Source of the DNA: Flavobacteriales bacterium
Lineage (GTDB): Bacteria > Bacteroidota > Bacteroidia > Flavobacteriales > Flavobacteriaceae
Direction: 5' to 3'
NCBI GenBank assembly: GCA_027061855.1
Contig: JAMOVT010000020.1
Location: 1-55,335 of the forward strand
Length of the DNA stretch: 55,335 nucleotides
Shown: in pieces, positions 1 to 7,305 of the stretch
Layout: the number at the start of each line of letters is the position of its first letter
How positions within the stretch are numbered: the first letter of the stretch is position 1
The notes under the pieces: model-generated
Database searches by the model: none
What the model was told of the DNA's origin: nothing
What the model saw: the letters and a program-made list of their open reading frames with translations, nothing else
Made by a program: the position numbers and the translations under genes

Positions 1-1892
1 TTGTCAAATTTTCCTTTAATACGTTTTTTCTGAGCCGCTTCCAGGTATTTTTGCAATTTATAGTCGCCTGTGTTTTTATCAAAAAAATCAACCAAACGGG
101 CATATTTAGTATCTTTGGAAACACCTATAATATCTCGAACTTTTTCATCTCCTCTTTCCAGATAAATAATCGGCACATACCACCATCCTTCGGGATAACT
201 GATCATTCCGGTTAATACCTGGTCGGCGGTGATTTCCTCACCGTTTTGCAAAGTATAAGTATCGTGTTTACTTAATTTACGAAGCAATTCCGAAGCATAT
301 GTATTGACAGGCTTCATTCGCCCACCGTAATCCTGAATCACCAAATGTCCGAAATTTTCCGCCTTTTCTTTCGGAGCTACGGTTTGTAAAACAATAGAAT
401 CGGTTTGTATTTCTTTTCTTTCCTGGGCATATAATCCAATGCTTATAAAAAGAAAAAACAAAACTATTTTTTCACGGGAAGCTCGTGTTTTCCGGATCAA
501 TTCTTTGAGTTTTGAAAAACGTGTTCCTTTCACAAAGAAGATCATCAAAAGTCCGAAATACAAAAGTCCGTATCCGATGTAAGTAATCCATGTTCCCCAG
601 AAATCGTGATTTACCGAAAGTTGGGTTTGTTCATATTGCGGAGTAATGGTATAAGAAGATTGATAAAAACGGTAGCCTTTGTATTCCAGCGGATGATTCA
701 TATAAATACGGGTGTCAAAACTTTTTTCCGGCGTAATGACCGTTACTTCACTCTCATATGATTTCGGCATGGTTGAACCGGGATATTTCTCCAATTTAAA
801 ATCGCGTAATTTAATCTGAAATGGCAAACGTTTATGCTCGGGACCGTAATTCAATCGAAAATTCAGTCCGTTTAAACGAAAAACCTTCGGGCTATCGGGC
901 GCATATTGCCCCCCGTATAAAGCGACGGTTTTTTCTTCTTCACCGGATTTTATATTGACCAATAACAAATCCAACGGATTCAAATCTTTATTTCCTGTTT
1001 GATAAGTAATTTTACCTTTTTGAGGAGCTTCCGGCACTACAAAAGAGGTATTTCCGAATTGATAAAGGGAACGCAAGGCAAAAGGCTGAATACTATCGGG
1101 AATCACCGGAAAACGTTTTTGATCCGACATACGCATATGCGTTCCTTCAAAAGGAGAAAGAATATACAAAGAATCGTTTTTTTCAAAAATATTAATTGTT
1201 TCATCTTGAATATTGTTAAAACTGATTCTTTTATCGTTTAAGATGGAAACTTGGCCGTCGCGTAAGAAAACATCTTTCCGGCCTTTGGGAGTGGAAACTA
1301 CAAATTTCAAATATTTTTTTCCTTTTGCATCAGGCACAAAAACTTCATGTGCATGGGGCACATATTCCAGAACTTTCACTTCAATGGGTTTCCCTTTAAA
1401 ATCGGTTTTTAAATGGTAATGATTATCCGTAAACAGCGGAATATCAATAGCCGACAGAGCCAAATTTTTCTGAATGGGCGGGCTAAATTGGTCTTTACCG
1501 TCATCTACATGGACTGTCAAATAGGTTTTTTCAGACATAAACGTATCGGAAGTTTCTCCCTCTTTAATCGGCATCATTCCTTCATAACTGATATATCTGG
1601 TAACGGCAGCTCCGATTAAAATGAGCAAAAAGGCAATATGAAATAAAAATACCGGCCATTTTTTCTTTTGATATAATTTGAAACGAATAATATTTCCAAT
1701 GAGATTGACGGCCAATAAAACCATAATCAGTTCAAACCACCAGGCATTGTAAACCAGTGTTCTTGCAGTGGGAGTGCCAAAATCATTTTCTATAAAGGTA
1801 GCTATGGCCATGGCCAATGCAAACAAGATAAACAATACTACCATGCTTTGCATCGAGATAAGCAAATGATATATTTTTTTTACTAATTTCAT
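1..1892 (-). CDS. ccsBA: Fused ResB-CcsA-type cytochrome c maturation protein, N-terminal ~630 residues (3' end off window)
   Basis: System II cytochrome c maturation protein that would bring haem across the inner membrane and attach it to apocytochromes c. The reading frame opens with ATG at 1892 and stays open to base 1, so the C-terminal CcsA part (including the tryptophan-rich haem site expected there) lies outside the window. Visible: three N-terminal membrane segments at about residues 8-30, 46-66 and 74-94 (ResB-like), a long periplasmic domain, two further hydrophobic segments near residues 428-452 and 475-490, then a conserved linker (FGHLVIQDYGGRMKPVNTYA at about residues 500-520). 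This layout is typical of the roughly 1000-residue fused protein of Flavobacteriia. It has its own promoter at 1913-1941. Presence implies c-type cytochromes, consistent with a respiratory organism. The family call is firm; the symbol is borrowed from fused homologues elsewhere. Confidence 0.85.
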   Translation of the reverse strand, partial: MKLVKKIYHLLISMQSMVVLFILFALAMAIATFIENDFGTPTARTLVYNAWWFELIMVLLAVNLIGNIIRFKLYQKKKWPVFLFHIAFLLILIGAAVTRYISYEGMMPIKEGETSDTFMSEKTYLTVHVDDGKDQFSPPIQKNLALSAIDIPLFTDNHYHLKTDFKGKPIEVKVLEYVPHAHEVFVPDAKGKKYLKFVVSTPKGRKDVFLRDGQVSILNDKRISFNNIQDETINIFEKNDSLYILSPFEGTHMRMSDQKRFPVIPDSIQPFALRSLYQFGNTSFVVPEAPQKGKITYQTGNKDLNPLDLLLVNIKSGEEEKTVALYGGQYAPDSPKVFRLNGLNFRLNYGPEHKRLPFQIKLRDFKLEKYPGSTMPKSYESEVTVITPEKSFDTRIYMNHPLEYKGYRFYQSSYTITPQYEQTQLSVNHDFWGTWITYIGYGLLYFGLLMIFFVKGTRFSKLKELIRKTRASREKIVLFFLFISIGLYAQERKEIQTDSIVLQTVAPKEKAENFGHLVIQDYGGRMKPVNTYASELLRKLSKHDTYTLQNGEEITADQVLTGMISYPEGWWYVPIIYLERGDEKVRDIIGVSKDTKYARLVDFFDKNTGDYKLQKYLEAAQKKRIKGKFD

Positions 1893-1912
1893 TACTTTTT
1901 TGTTTTATGATA

Positions 1913-1941
1913 CAAAAATAAATCTATTGTTAAAAAGCCAA
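1913..1941 (-). promoter_or_regulatory. Bacteroidota-type promoter of the ResB-CcsA gene
   Basis: Read on the minus strand, TTG (1941-1939) is followed after 18 nt by TATTTTTG (1920-1913), a full match to TTG-N(17-23)-TAnnTTTG. It lies 20 nt upstream of the ATG at 1892. Confidence 0.65.
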
Positions 1942-2078
1942 GCCTTTTTAACATAAATTTTTCTTATAAAAATTATGTAAAGATAAGATTTTTAATAAAG
2001 TTATCCCCCCTTGCCCAAGCACAGAAATAAGTTGGCAAAGAGGGATCAAAACAAACCGGAAAGCTTTAATCTAATTTT

Positions 2079-3254
2079 TTACATACCGGGTAAACGGAAC
2101 ATTTTTTTCTTTTTGGTATTTTTGTAATACCATCCCCAAGCTTTTTTCATCCAATGTCCCACTACCGGAAGCATAATCATCCATTCCTTTTTTTCAGTTC
2201 TGATAATAAAAGCGGCAGCATCTCCGCTATCCATTACACAAACGATATGGAGTTTTTCCCAATAAGATTTACGTTTATCGATATGTTTCATGGAGTTATT
2301 GAAATTATAGGTAGCCACATCTGCCATTACTTCGGCTACATGCCCTTGTTTTGCCGCCCAAGGATGATCGATTATTGCCGCTGCATCTCCTATGGCATAA
2401 ATATTTCTATGCCCTTCCACACGAACCAATTCGTTTATTTCGATAAAACCCGCTTCGTTTAAAGGCAATCCGCTTTCTTCTATGACTTTTAAGCCTTTTC
2501 CTCCCGAGATATATACGGTCAAATCGGAATTCAGTTTCGTTCCGTCTTTAAAAATAATTTCATCCGGCTTAAATTCCTTTATTCCTTTACCGAAATACGT
2601 ATTGATATGATAGCGTTCGTAGAATTTATCCAAACTGGCAAATGCTTTGGTTCCCATTTTTTTTCCGGGTGAAACGGACGGAGAAAAGAAATTGAGCTTT
2701 ACTTTGTCTCGCAAGCCTTTTTCTTTTAGAAACAAACTGATATTAAAAAGCAATTCAAATGCCGGTCCGCCACGCACCGCAGTAGCTGTGGGATCGGCAG
2801 GATTTCCACCGAAACCGATATTGATTACTCCCTCTCCTTTTGCAATCAAATTTTCTAATTTTTCTTTAATCAAAAGAGAATCCCCCGGTTTGCCACATAT
2901 ACTTAATGTATGCTCCAATCCGGGAACATAATGTTTTCCCATCCCCAAAGCGATAAAAAGATAATCATAAAGATGCGAAGATTTATCAGTCTCAATTTTT
3001 TGATTTTCAATGTCGATTTTATTTACCTTTTCGATTTTCAAATCAAATCCGTGGATTTTTGCCATTTCGTGCAAGTCCAATTTTGTATCTTCAAAATCTT
3101 GTTTCCCTACCGGAATCCATATGGATGTGGGGTAAATAAACATATATTCACGATCGGAAATCAATGTCACCGGATATCCGTATTTGCGTAATTTAATAGC
3201 GGCTTCCAGCCCGGCAAAGCCTCCTCCTAAAACCAAAATTTTCGGGTTTTTCAT
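2079..3254 (-). CDS. Sulfide:quinone oxidoreductase-like FAD flavoprotein
   Basis: FAD-dependent pyridine nucleotide-disulfide family protein most like sulfide:quinone oxidoreductases, which oxidise sulfide to sulfane sulfur and pass electrons to quinone at the membrane. The dinucleotide fold motif GGGFAGLEAA is near the N-terminus and the second FAD-contact motif YAIGDAA about three quarters along. Counting from the upstream in-frame TTG at 3278, two cysteines are at 128 and 347, near the first and third redox cysteines of classical enzymes. The middle cysteine is absent: that stretch reads GGNPADPTATAVRGGPAFE. The C-terminal region is basic and hydrophobic, as in membrane-bound SQRs. I chose ATG 3254 because the upstream TTG lies inside the -10-like box TAACTTTG (3283-3276). 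Family membership is confident; sulfide as the substrate is an inference, and flavocytochrome c-like or NDH-2-like enzymes are alternatives. Confidence 0.75.
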   Translation of the reverse strand: MKNPKILVLGGGFAGLEAAIKLRKYGYPVTLISDREYMFIYPTSIWIPVGKQDFEDTKLDLHEMAKIHGFDLKIEKVNKIDIENQKIETDKSSHLYDYLFIALGMGKHYVPGLEHTLSICGKPGDSLLIKEKLENLIAKGEGVINIGFGGNPADPTATAVRGGPAFELLFNISLFLKEKGLRDKVKLNFFSPSVSPGKKMGTKAFASLDKFYERYHINTYFGKGIKEFKPDEIIFKDGTKLNSDLTVYISGGKGLKVIEESGLPLNEAGFIEINELVRVEGHRNIYAIGDAAAIIDHPWAAKQGHVAEVMADVATYNFNNSMKHIDKRKSYWEKLHIVCVMDSGDAAAFIIRTEKKEWMIMLPVVGHWMKKAWGWYYKNTKKKKMFRLPGM

Positions 3255-3275
3255 AGTTTCTATTTTAACAGGCTG

Positions 3276-3283
3276 CAAAGTTA
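3276..3283 (-). promoter_or_regulatory. -7 box of the SQR-like gene
   Basis: The minus strand reads TAACTTTG, a match to TAnnTTTG, 22 nt upstream of ATG 3254. I find no good TTG at the expected distance, so only the -7 element is supported. Confidence 0.45.
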
Positions 3284-3382
3284 TTTAGAATTATTCTAAA
3301 TAATAGTAGGGAAAGTTACACAAAACAATAAAAAAGAATAAAGGCAAGTTTTAAGCTTTTTCAAATGATTTAAAAATATTTG

Positions 3383-3390
3383 TATTTTTG
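3383..3390 (+). promoter_or_regulatory. -7 box ahead of the DHH phosphoesterase gene
   Basis: TATTTTTG matches TAnnTTTG and ends only 6 nt before the ATG at 3397. Transcription would begin at or very near the start codon, suggesting a leaderless message or use of the second ATG at 3406. Confidence 0.45.
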
Positions 3391-3396
3391 TTTTTT

Positions 3397-4434
3397 ATGA
3401 ACGAAATGATAAGTAAAGAAGTAAAGAAATTAGAAGAATTACTACAAACTCCGCGAAAAATCAGTATTCTCATTCATCGCAATCCCGATGGAGATGCAAT
3501 CGGTTCGGGCTTGGCACTCAAAAAAATATTAGAAAAAAAAGGGCATCAAGTAAGCTTGATTTCTCCCAATACCGTGCCCGATTATTTGAAATGGCTTCCG
3601 GGAGCGGCAGACATCCGGATATTTGATAATAATAAAAACAACGCTCGAAAAAGATTAGCTGCTTCGGATGTGATTTTTACGCTTGATTTTAATGATCTTT
3701 CTCGCGTTGGAAAAGATTTCGGTAAAGAGCTTGAACGACTCAAAGGCAAAACCTTTGTGATGATAGATCATCATTTGTTTCCAAAAGAATATGCTGATAT
3801 CCGCATTTCCGATTCGGACAAGTCTTCTACATCTGAAATGATATATGATGTAATCACAGCCCTTGGTGATGAAGACAAAATAGACAAAGAGGTGGCAACG
3901 AATCTCTATACGGGAATTATGACCGACACAGGCTCCTTCAAATTTCCCTCCACTACTCCACATACCATGAGAGTAGCCGGTGAATTAATGGAAAAGGGAG
4001 CAAAACACAACGATATACAAATTCGCATTTATGATTCGTTTACCAAGGACAAACTGGATTTATTGGGACAAGCCCTTAAAAACATGGTTTTCTTGCCCGA
4101 ATACAGAACCGCATATATTGCTTTATCGCAAGACGACTTAAAAAAATTCAATTACCAAAAAGGCGACACCGAAGGTTTTGTCAATTACGGCCTTTCTTTG
4201 GCAGACGCCGATTTTGCCGTGATGTTTCTCGAAAATGAAGACGGCGGAGTACGTATTTCTTTTCGCTCCAAAGGAGATTTTCCCGCCAATGAATTTGCCG
4301 CTGCCTATTTTAACGGCGGAGGACATAAAAATGCAGCCGGAGGAAGAACCGAAAGCAGCCTGAAAGAAGCCATAAAACATTTCCTTGAAAAACTGCCCGA
4401 ATTTTATAAAAAATATAAAAAATCGCATGAATAA
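3397..4434 (+). CDS. nrnA: DHH/DHHA1 phosphoesterase, NrnA-type nanoRNase and pAp phosphatase
   Basis: Cytoplasmic DHH-family phosphoesterase expected to degrade 2-5 nt RNA fragments and dephosphorylate 3'-phosphoadenosine 5'-phosphate. All DHH motifs are visible, numbered from ATG 3397: HRNPDGDAIGSG (D31, D33), LDFND (D97), IDHH (D124-H125-H126) and MTDTGSF (D177). The DHHA1 substrate motif GGGHKNAAGG follows near residues 307-316. The length of 345 residues is normal for the family. An upstream in-frame TTG at 3388 lies inside the -7 box and was rejected; ATG 3406 is an alternative start. The last 8 nt overlap the start of gldI, so the two genes are translationally linked, an arrangement I recall from other Flavobacteriia. 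Confidence 0.85.
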   Translation: MNEMISKEVKKLEELLQTPRKISILIHRNPDGDAIGSGLALKKILEKKGHQVSLISPNTVPDYLKWLPGAADIRIFDNNKNNARKRLAASDVIFTLDFNDLSRVGKDFGKELERLKGKTFVMIDHHLFPKEYADIRISDSDKSSTSEMIYDVITALGDEDKIDKEVATNLYTGIMTDTGSFKFPSTTPHTMRVAGELMEKGAKHNDIQIRIYDSFTKDKLDLLGQALKNMVFLPEYRTAYIALSQDDLKKFNYQKGDTEGFVNYGLSLADADFAVMFLENEDGGVRISFRSKGDFPANEFAAAYFNGGGHKNAAGGRTESSLKEAIKHFLEKLPEFYKKYKKSHE

Positions 4435-4978
4435 AATTGGGTACATACTCCTTTTGACCGCACTTGTTTTTTCTTGTAAAAACAATAAGCAATCAGTAAG
4501 AGAGCCGGTTCAACATACACAAGGAGGAGCGGATATGGAATCCGTCCGGTTAAATCGTGATTTAAACAAACGCGAAGAAGCATACATATTAAAAATGATT
4601 CAAAAAGATTCTTTGCATCAATACCATAATTCCGGTCACGGATTTTGGTACTATTATATAAAAAACAATAAAAATTCTACTCTTTATCCCGAAACGGATG
4701 ATATGCTTACACTAAAATACGAAATAAAAGATTTAAGTGGCAATACAATATACAGCGAAGAGGAAACAGGAGAAAAGAAGTACCATGTGGATCATGAAAA
4801 TTATTTTCGCGGATTTCATGATGCGGTTAAATTATTAAAAGAAGGAGAAAAAGCGGTTTTTATTTTCCCCTCCAATTCTGCTTACGGTTATCACGGAGAT
4901 GAGAAAAAAATCGGACAAAATATTCCTTTAAAAGTGACGATTGAAATCCTTAAAATAGAAAAATCAACTAAACAATAA
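4427..4978 (+). CDS. gldI: GldI-like gliding motility FKBP-type peptidyl-prolyl isomerase lipoprotein
   Basis: Envelope lipoprotein with an FKBP fold, homologous to GldI, a protein required for gliding in Flavobacterium johnsoniae and thought to help fold secreted or T9SS proteins. ATG 4427 gives a lipoprotein signal with lipobox VFSC and lipidated C17; the longer frame from 4385 would bury the signal peptide. The FKBP core occupies roughly residues 85-178, with YFRGFHDAVKLLKEGEKAVF and SAYGYHG recognisable. Charged residues and a helix (EEAYILKMIQKDS) precede it. It overlaps the preceding phosphoesterase by 8 nt and is followed after 10 nt by a second isomerase, so the three probably form one operon. 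Gliding itself cannot be concluded from this gene, since non-gliding members of the class also keep it. Confidence 0.82.
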   Translation: MNKIGYILLLTALVFSCKNNKQSVREPVQHTQGGADMESVRLNRDLNKREEAYILKMIQKDSLHQYHNSGHGFWYYYIKNNKNSTLYPETDDMLTLKYEIKDLSGNTIYSEEETGEKKYHVDHENYFRGFHDAVKLLKEGEKAVFIFPSNSAYGYHGDEKKIGQNIPLKVTIEILKIEKSTKQ

Positions 4979-4988
4979 ATCAAATACT

Positions 4989-6032
4989 ATGAAACGAATC
5001 GGAATTTTATTTTTACTTGCCATTATCGGTTTAAGCGCTTGTAAATCTTCTAAATACAAAGATTTGGAACCCGGCTTATATGCCGATATCCAAACGGACA
5101 AAGGGGATATACTTGTAAAACTCGAACCTCAAAAAGCTCCTGTAACGGTTGCCAATTTTGTCAGTTTGGCCGAAGGCACCAACCCTTATGTTTCGTCAGA
5201 ATACAAAGGGAAACCTTTCTATGACGGCTTGACTTTTCACCGTGTAGTCAGCAAAGCGATGGGAGACAGAATGGATTTTGTGATACAAGGAGGAGATCCC
5301 CTCGGTACCGGAGAAGGCGGACCGGGATATACTTTCAAAAGAGAATATTCCGACTTGAAACACACAAAAGGAGCCATTTCCATGGCACGTGAACCCGGCG
5401 ACCCCGATTCAAACGGAAGCCAGTTTTTTATCACCTTGGACGATACTCCGTTTTTGGACGGGAAATACAATGTATTCGGACAAACGGTCAAAGGAATGGA
5501 TGTAGCCTTAAAAATACGCCCGGAGGATACCATCAAAAAAATTACAATCATACGTAAAGGAAAAGAAGCCAAAGCTTTTGACGCCGATAAAGTCTTCAAT
5601 GAATATATGAAAGAAAAGGTAGCAAAAGAAAAGCAAGAAAAAGAAAAACAAGAAAAATTGGCCCGAGAATTGGCAGAAAAGAAAAAATTGGCCAAAAAAG
5701 ACGAATCGGGATTGTTGATATATACCGAAAAAGAAGGAACGGGAAGAAAACCTAAACGCGGCGAGAAAATTACCGTTCATTATACAGGATATTTAAGCAA
5801 TGGAAAAAAATTCGACTCGTCGGTAGACAGAGGCATGCCTTTCTCCTTTAATGTGGGAGTAGGTCAAGTCATTGCAGGATGGGACAAAGGATTAATGCAA
5901 ATGAAAGAAGGCGAAAAAGCCATACTTTTTATTCCTTATTATATGGCCTACGGTGATCAAGCCAAAGGAAATGTAATCCCGGCAAAATCCGATTTAATTT
6001 TTGAAGTCGAATTGCTGAAAGTCGGCAAATAA
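4989..6032 (+). CDS. Cyclophilin-FKBP fusion peptidyl-prolyl isomerase lipoprotein
   Basis: Two unrelated prolyl isomerase folds in one exported lipoprotein. The signal ends in lipobox LSAC, lipidated at C18. A cyclophilin domain spans about residues 28-190, with FVIQGGDPLGTG and GSQFFITLDDTPFLDGK as hallmark motifs. A highly charged, Lys/Glu/Gln-rich linker (about 195-245) is predicted as a coiled coil. A C-terminal FKBP domain (about 246-347) carries ITVHYTGYLSNGKKFDSS, VIAGWDKGLMQMKEGEKA and YMAYGD. It lies 10 nt downstream of gldI, so two FKBP lipoproteins are made together. The likely role is periplasmic or outer-membrane protein folding, perhaps of T9SS cargo; client proteins are unknown. 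Confidence 0.85.
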   Translation: MKRIGILFLLAIIGLSACKSSKYKDLEPGLYADIQTDKGDILVKLEPQKAPVTVANFVSLAEGTNPYVSSEYKGKPFYDGLTFHRVVSKAMGDRMDFVIQGGDPLGTGEGGPGYTFKREYSDLKHTKGAISMAREPGDPDSNGSQFFITLDDTPFLDGKYNVFGQTVKGMDVALKIRPEDTIKKITIIRKGKEAKAFDADKVFNEYMKEKVAKEKQEKEKQEKLARELAEKKKLAKKDESGLLIYTEKEGTGRKPKRGEKITVHYTGYLSNGKKFDSSVDRGMPFSFNVGVGQVIAGWDKGLMQMKEGEKAILFIPYYMAYGDQAKGNVIPAKSDLIFEVELLKVGK

Positions 6033-6097
6033 GCATTTGGAAATTAAAAATAATTTCTTAATTTTATAACATATATAAACCGCAAAAAATTGTGATT

Positions 6098-6484
6098 ATG
6101 GAGCAAAAAATTAATTATCTAAGTGACTTAGAGTTCAACTTGGATACATGGAAAAGAGAGTTGAAGTTTCACAGAGATGAAATGGATACATTTCAAGAAA
6201 AACTGGAAGAAGTAGCCACAAGAAAAAATCTCGATAAAGAAGCAATGGTCGCATTGGAAAGTTTTCAAAATAAAATTTTAAGAGAAAGGAAAGTTATTTC
6301 CGATCTTCTACATAAAATTAAACAAAAGCGTTTGAGTATCAAAACCGCCGATTTATCCGAACCGGTTGACGGAAGATTGTATAGAGAGCAAATTCCATTA
6401 CGCGATGAAATGAAAACCTATATCAAGCTCCATTATGATTTGAAAGAACAAATGATGGACTTTTTTACCAAATGGCTCGACTAA
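6098..6484 (+). CDS. Hypothetical coiled-coil protein
   Basis: A soluble 128-residue protein that I do not recognise. It has no signal peptide, no membrane segment and no cysteine. The sequence is dominated by charged heptad-like helices (for example RELKFHRDEMDTFQEKLEEV and LERERKVISDLLHKIKQK-like segments), suggesting a helical hairpin or coiled coil. ATG 6098 was chosen over the in-frame GTG at 6092, only two codons earlier. It follows the isomerase operon by 65 nt and is closed by a strong hairpin terminator. Domain of unknown function; no role is claimed. Confidence 0.7.
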   Translation: MEQKINYLSDLEFNLDTWKRELKFHRDEMDTFQEKLEEVATRKNLDKEAMVALESFQNKILRERKVISDLLHKIKQKRLSIKTADLSEPVDGRLYREQIPLRDEMKTYIKLHYDLKEQMMDFFTKWLD

Positions 6485-6502
6485 GAAAATAGTCAACCGC
6501 AT

Positions 6503-6535
6503 AAATCCCGAGTCGTTTGATTCGGGATTTTTTTA
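6503..6535 (+). terminator. Rho-independent terminator
   Basis: Nine-base-pair stem AAATCCCGA / TCGGGATTT (6503-6511 with 6522-6530), 10-nt loop, then a T run. It ends the transcript of the coiled-coil protein. Confidence 0.85.
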
Positions 6536-6547
6536 TATTTTTAAAAG

Positions 6548-7258
6548 ATGATAAAAAGAAAAACATTTTATTTAGACATACATACCCATCATTTCCGGCA
6601 AAATGATGCCAATCATATTTTTATTTATAATCTCATTGCCGGAAAAGATCCTTGCGATTTAAGACCGGATTATTTCTATTCCTGTGGAATACATCCATGG
6701 TATTTATCCGGCTTGGAACAAAAATGGGAAATTCTTCTTCAAAACAGTGATTTGCCGCAAATGATTGCTTTGGGGGAATGCGGATTGGACTTTCAGAAAA
6801 AAATACTTGCCAAATATCCTGAAAGTGTTCAAAAAGAAATTTTTATCCGGCAAATACAATGGGCAGAGAAAATAAAAAAACCTCTGATTATACACTGTGT
6901 AAAATGTTTTCATGAACTGTTAAACATAAGAAAAAATCACTCCGGTAATCGCTGGATTATCCATGGTTTTGATAAAAATAAAGAGATAGCCAAGCAATTG
7001 ATCGATGCTGGAATATATTTATCTTTTGGAGCGGGAATTATAAAACATCCTGCCACAGCACAAGCTTTAAGCAAAGTTCCTCTTCACCAAATATTTTTGG
7101 AAACAGATGATCAAGAAGAGTTTTCGATTGAAGAAATCTACCAAAAAGCATCGGAAATCAGAGGAATAGAAGTGGAAAAATTATCTGAAATTATACTTAA
7201 GAATGCAAAAAAAGTTTTTGGAATTAATTTTCAAAACATTCTACACAAATACAACTGA
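6548..7258 (+). CDS. TatD-family metal-dependent hydrolase
   Basis: A TIM-barrel amidohydrolase of the TatD DNase family, cytoplasmic. The metal ligands expected for the family are visible: H12-x-H14 (DIHTHH), E77 (ALGECGLD), H116 (IIHCVK), H139 (WIIHGF) and D187 (LETDD). The length of 236 residues is slightly below the usual 250-265 and resembles the short version often found in Bacteroidota. It stands alone between two transcription units: a terminator precedes it and a new promoter for the receptor gene follows. Nuclease activity is a family property, not shown here. Confidence 0.85.
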   Translation: MIKRKTFYLDIHTHHFRQNDANHIFIYNLIAGKDPCDLRPDYFYSCGIHPWYLSGLEQKWEILLQNSDLPQMIALGECGLDFQKKILAKYPESVQKEIFIRQIQWAEKIKKPLIIHCVKCFHELLNIRKNHSGNRWIIHGFDKNKEIAKQLIDAGIYLSFGAGIIKHPATAQALSKVPLHQIFLETDDQEEFSIEEIYQKASEIRGIEVEKLSEIILKNAKKVFGINFQNILHKYN

Positions 7259-7267
7259 AATAATCCT

Positions 7268-7275
7268 TATTTTTG
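7268..7275 (+). promoter_or_regulatory. -7 box for the TonB-dependent receptor gene
   Basis: TATTTTTG matches TAnnTTTG, 30 nt upstream of ATG 7306. No convincing TTG element at the proper distance. Confidence 0.4.
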
Positions 7276-7305
7276 TTCGTTACTAAATAGTAGTTAGCTG
7301 AATTT

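Noticed and set aside
999-1619. Three short rightward reading frames
   Set aside because: They lie antisense inside the ResB-CcsA gene, whose conserved sequence is continuous on the minus strand.
1893-2078. Possible RNA gene in the gap left of the SQR-like gene
   Set aside because: No cloverleaf, riboswitch core or hairpin-T-run could be drawn; only the ResB-CcsA promoter is supported.
3255-3278. N-terminal extension of the SQR-like protein from TTG 3278
   Set aside because: The TTG is inside the -7 promoter box TAACTTTG; ATG 3254 directly precedes the flavin motif region.
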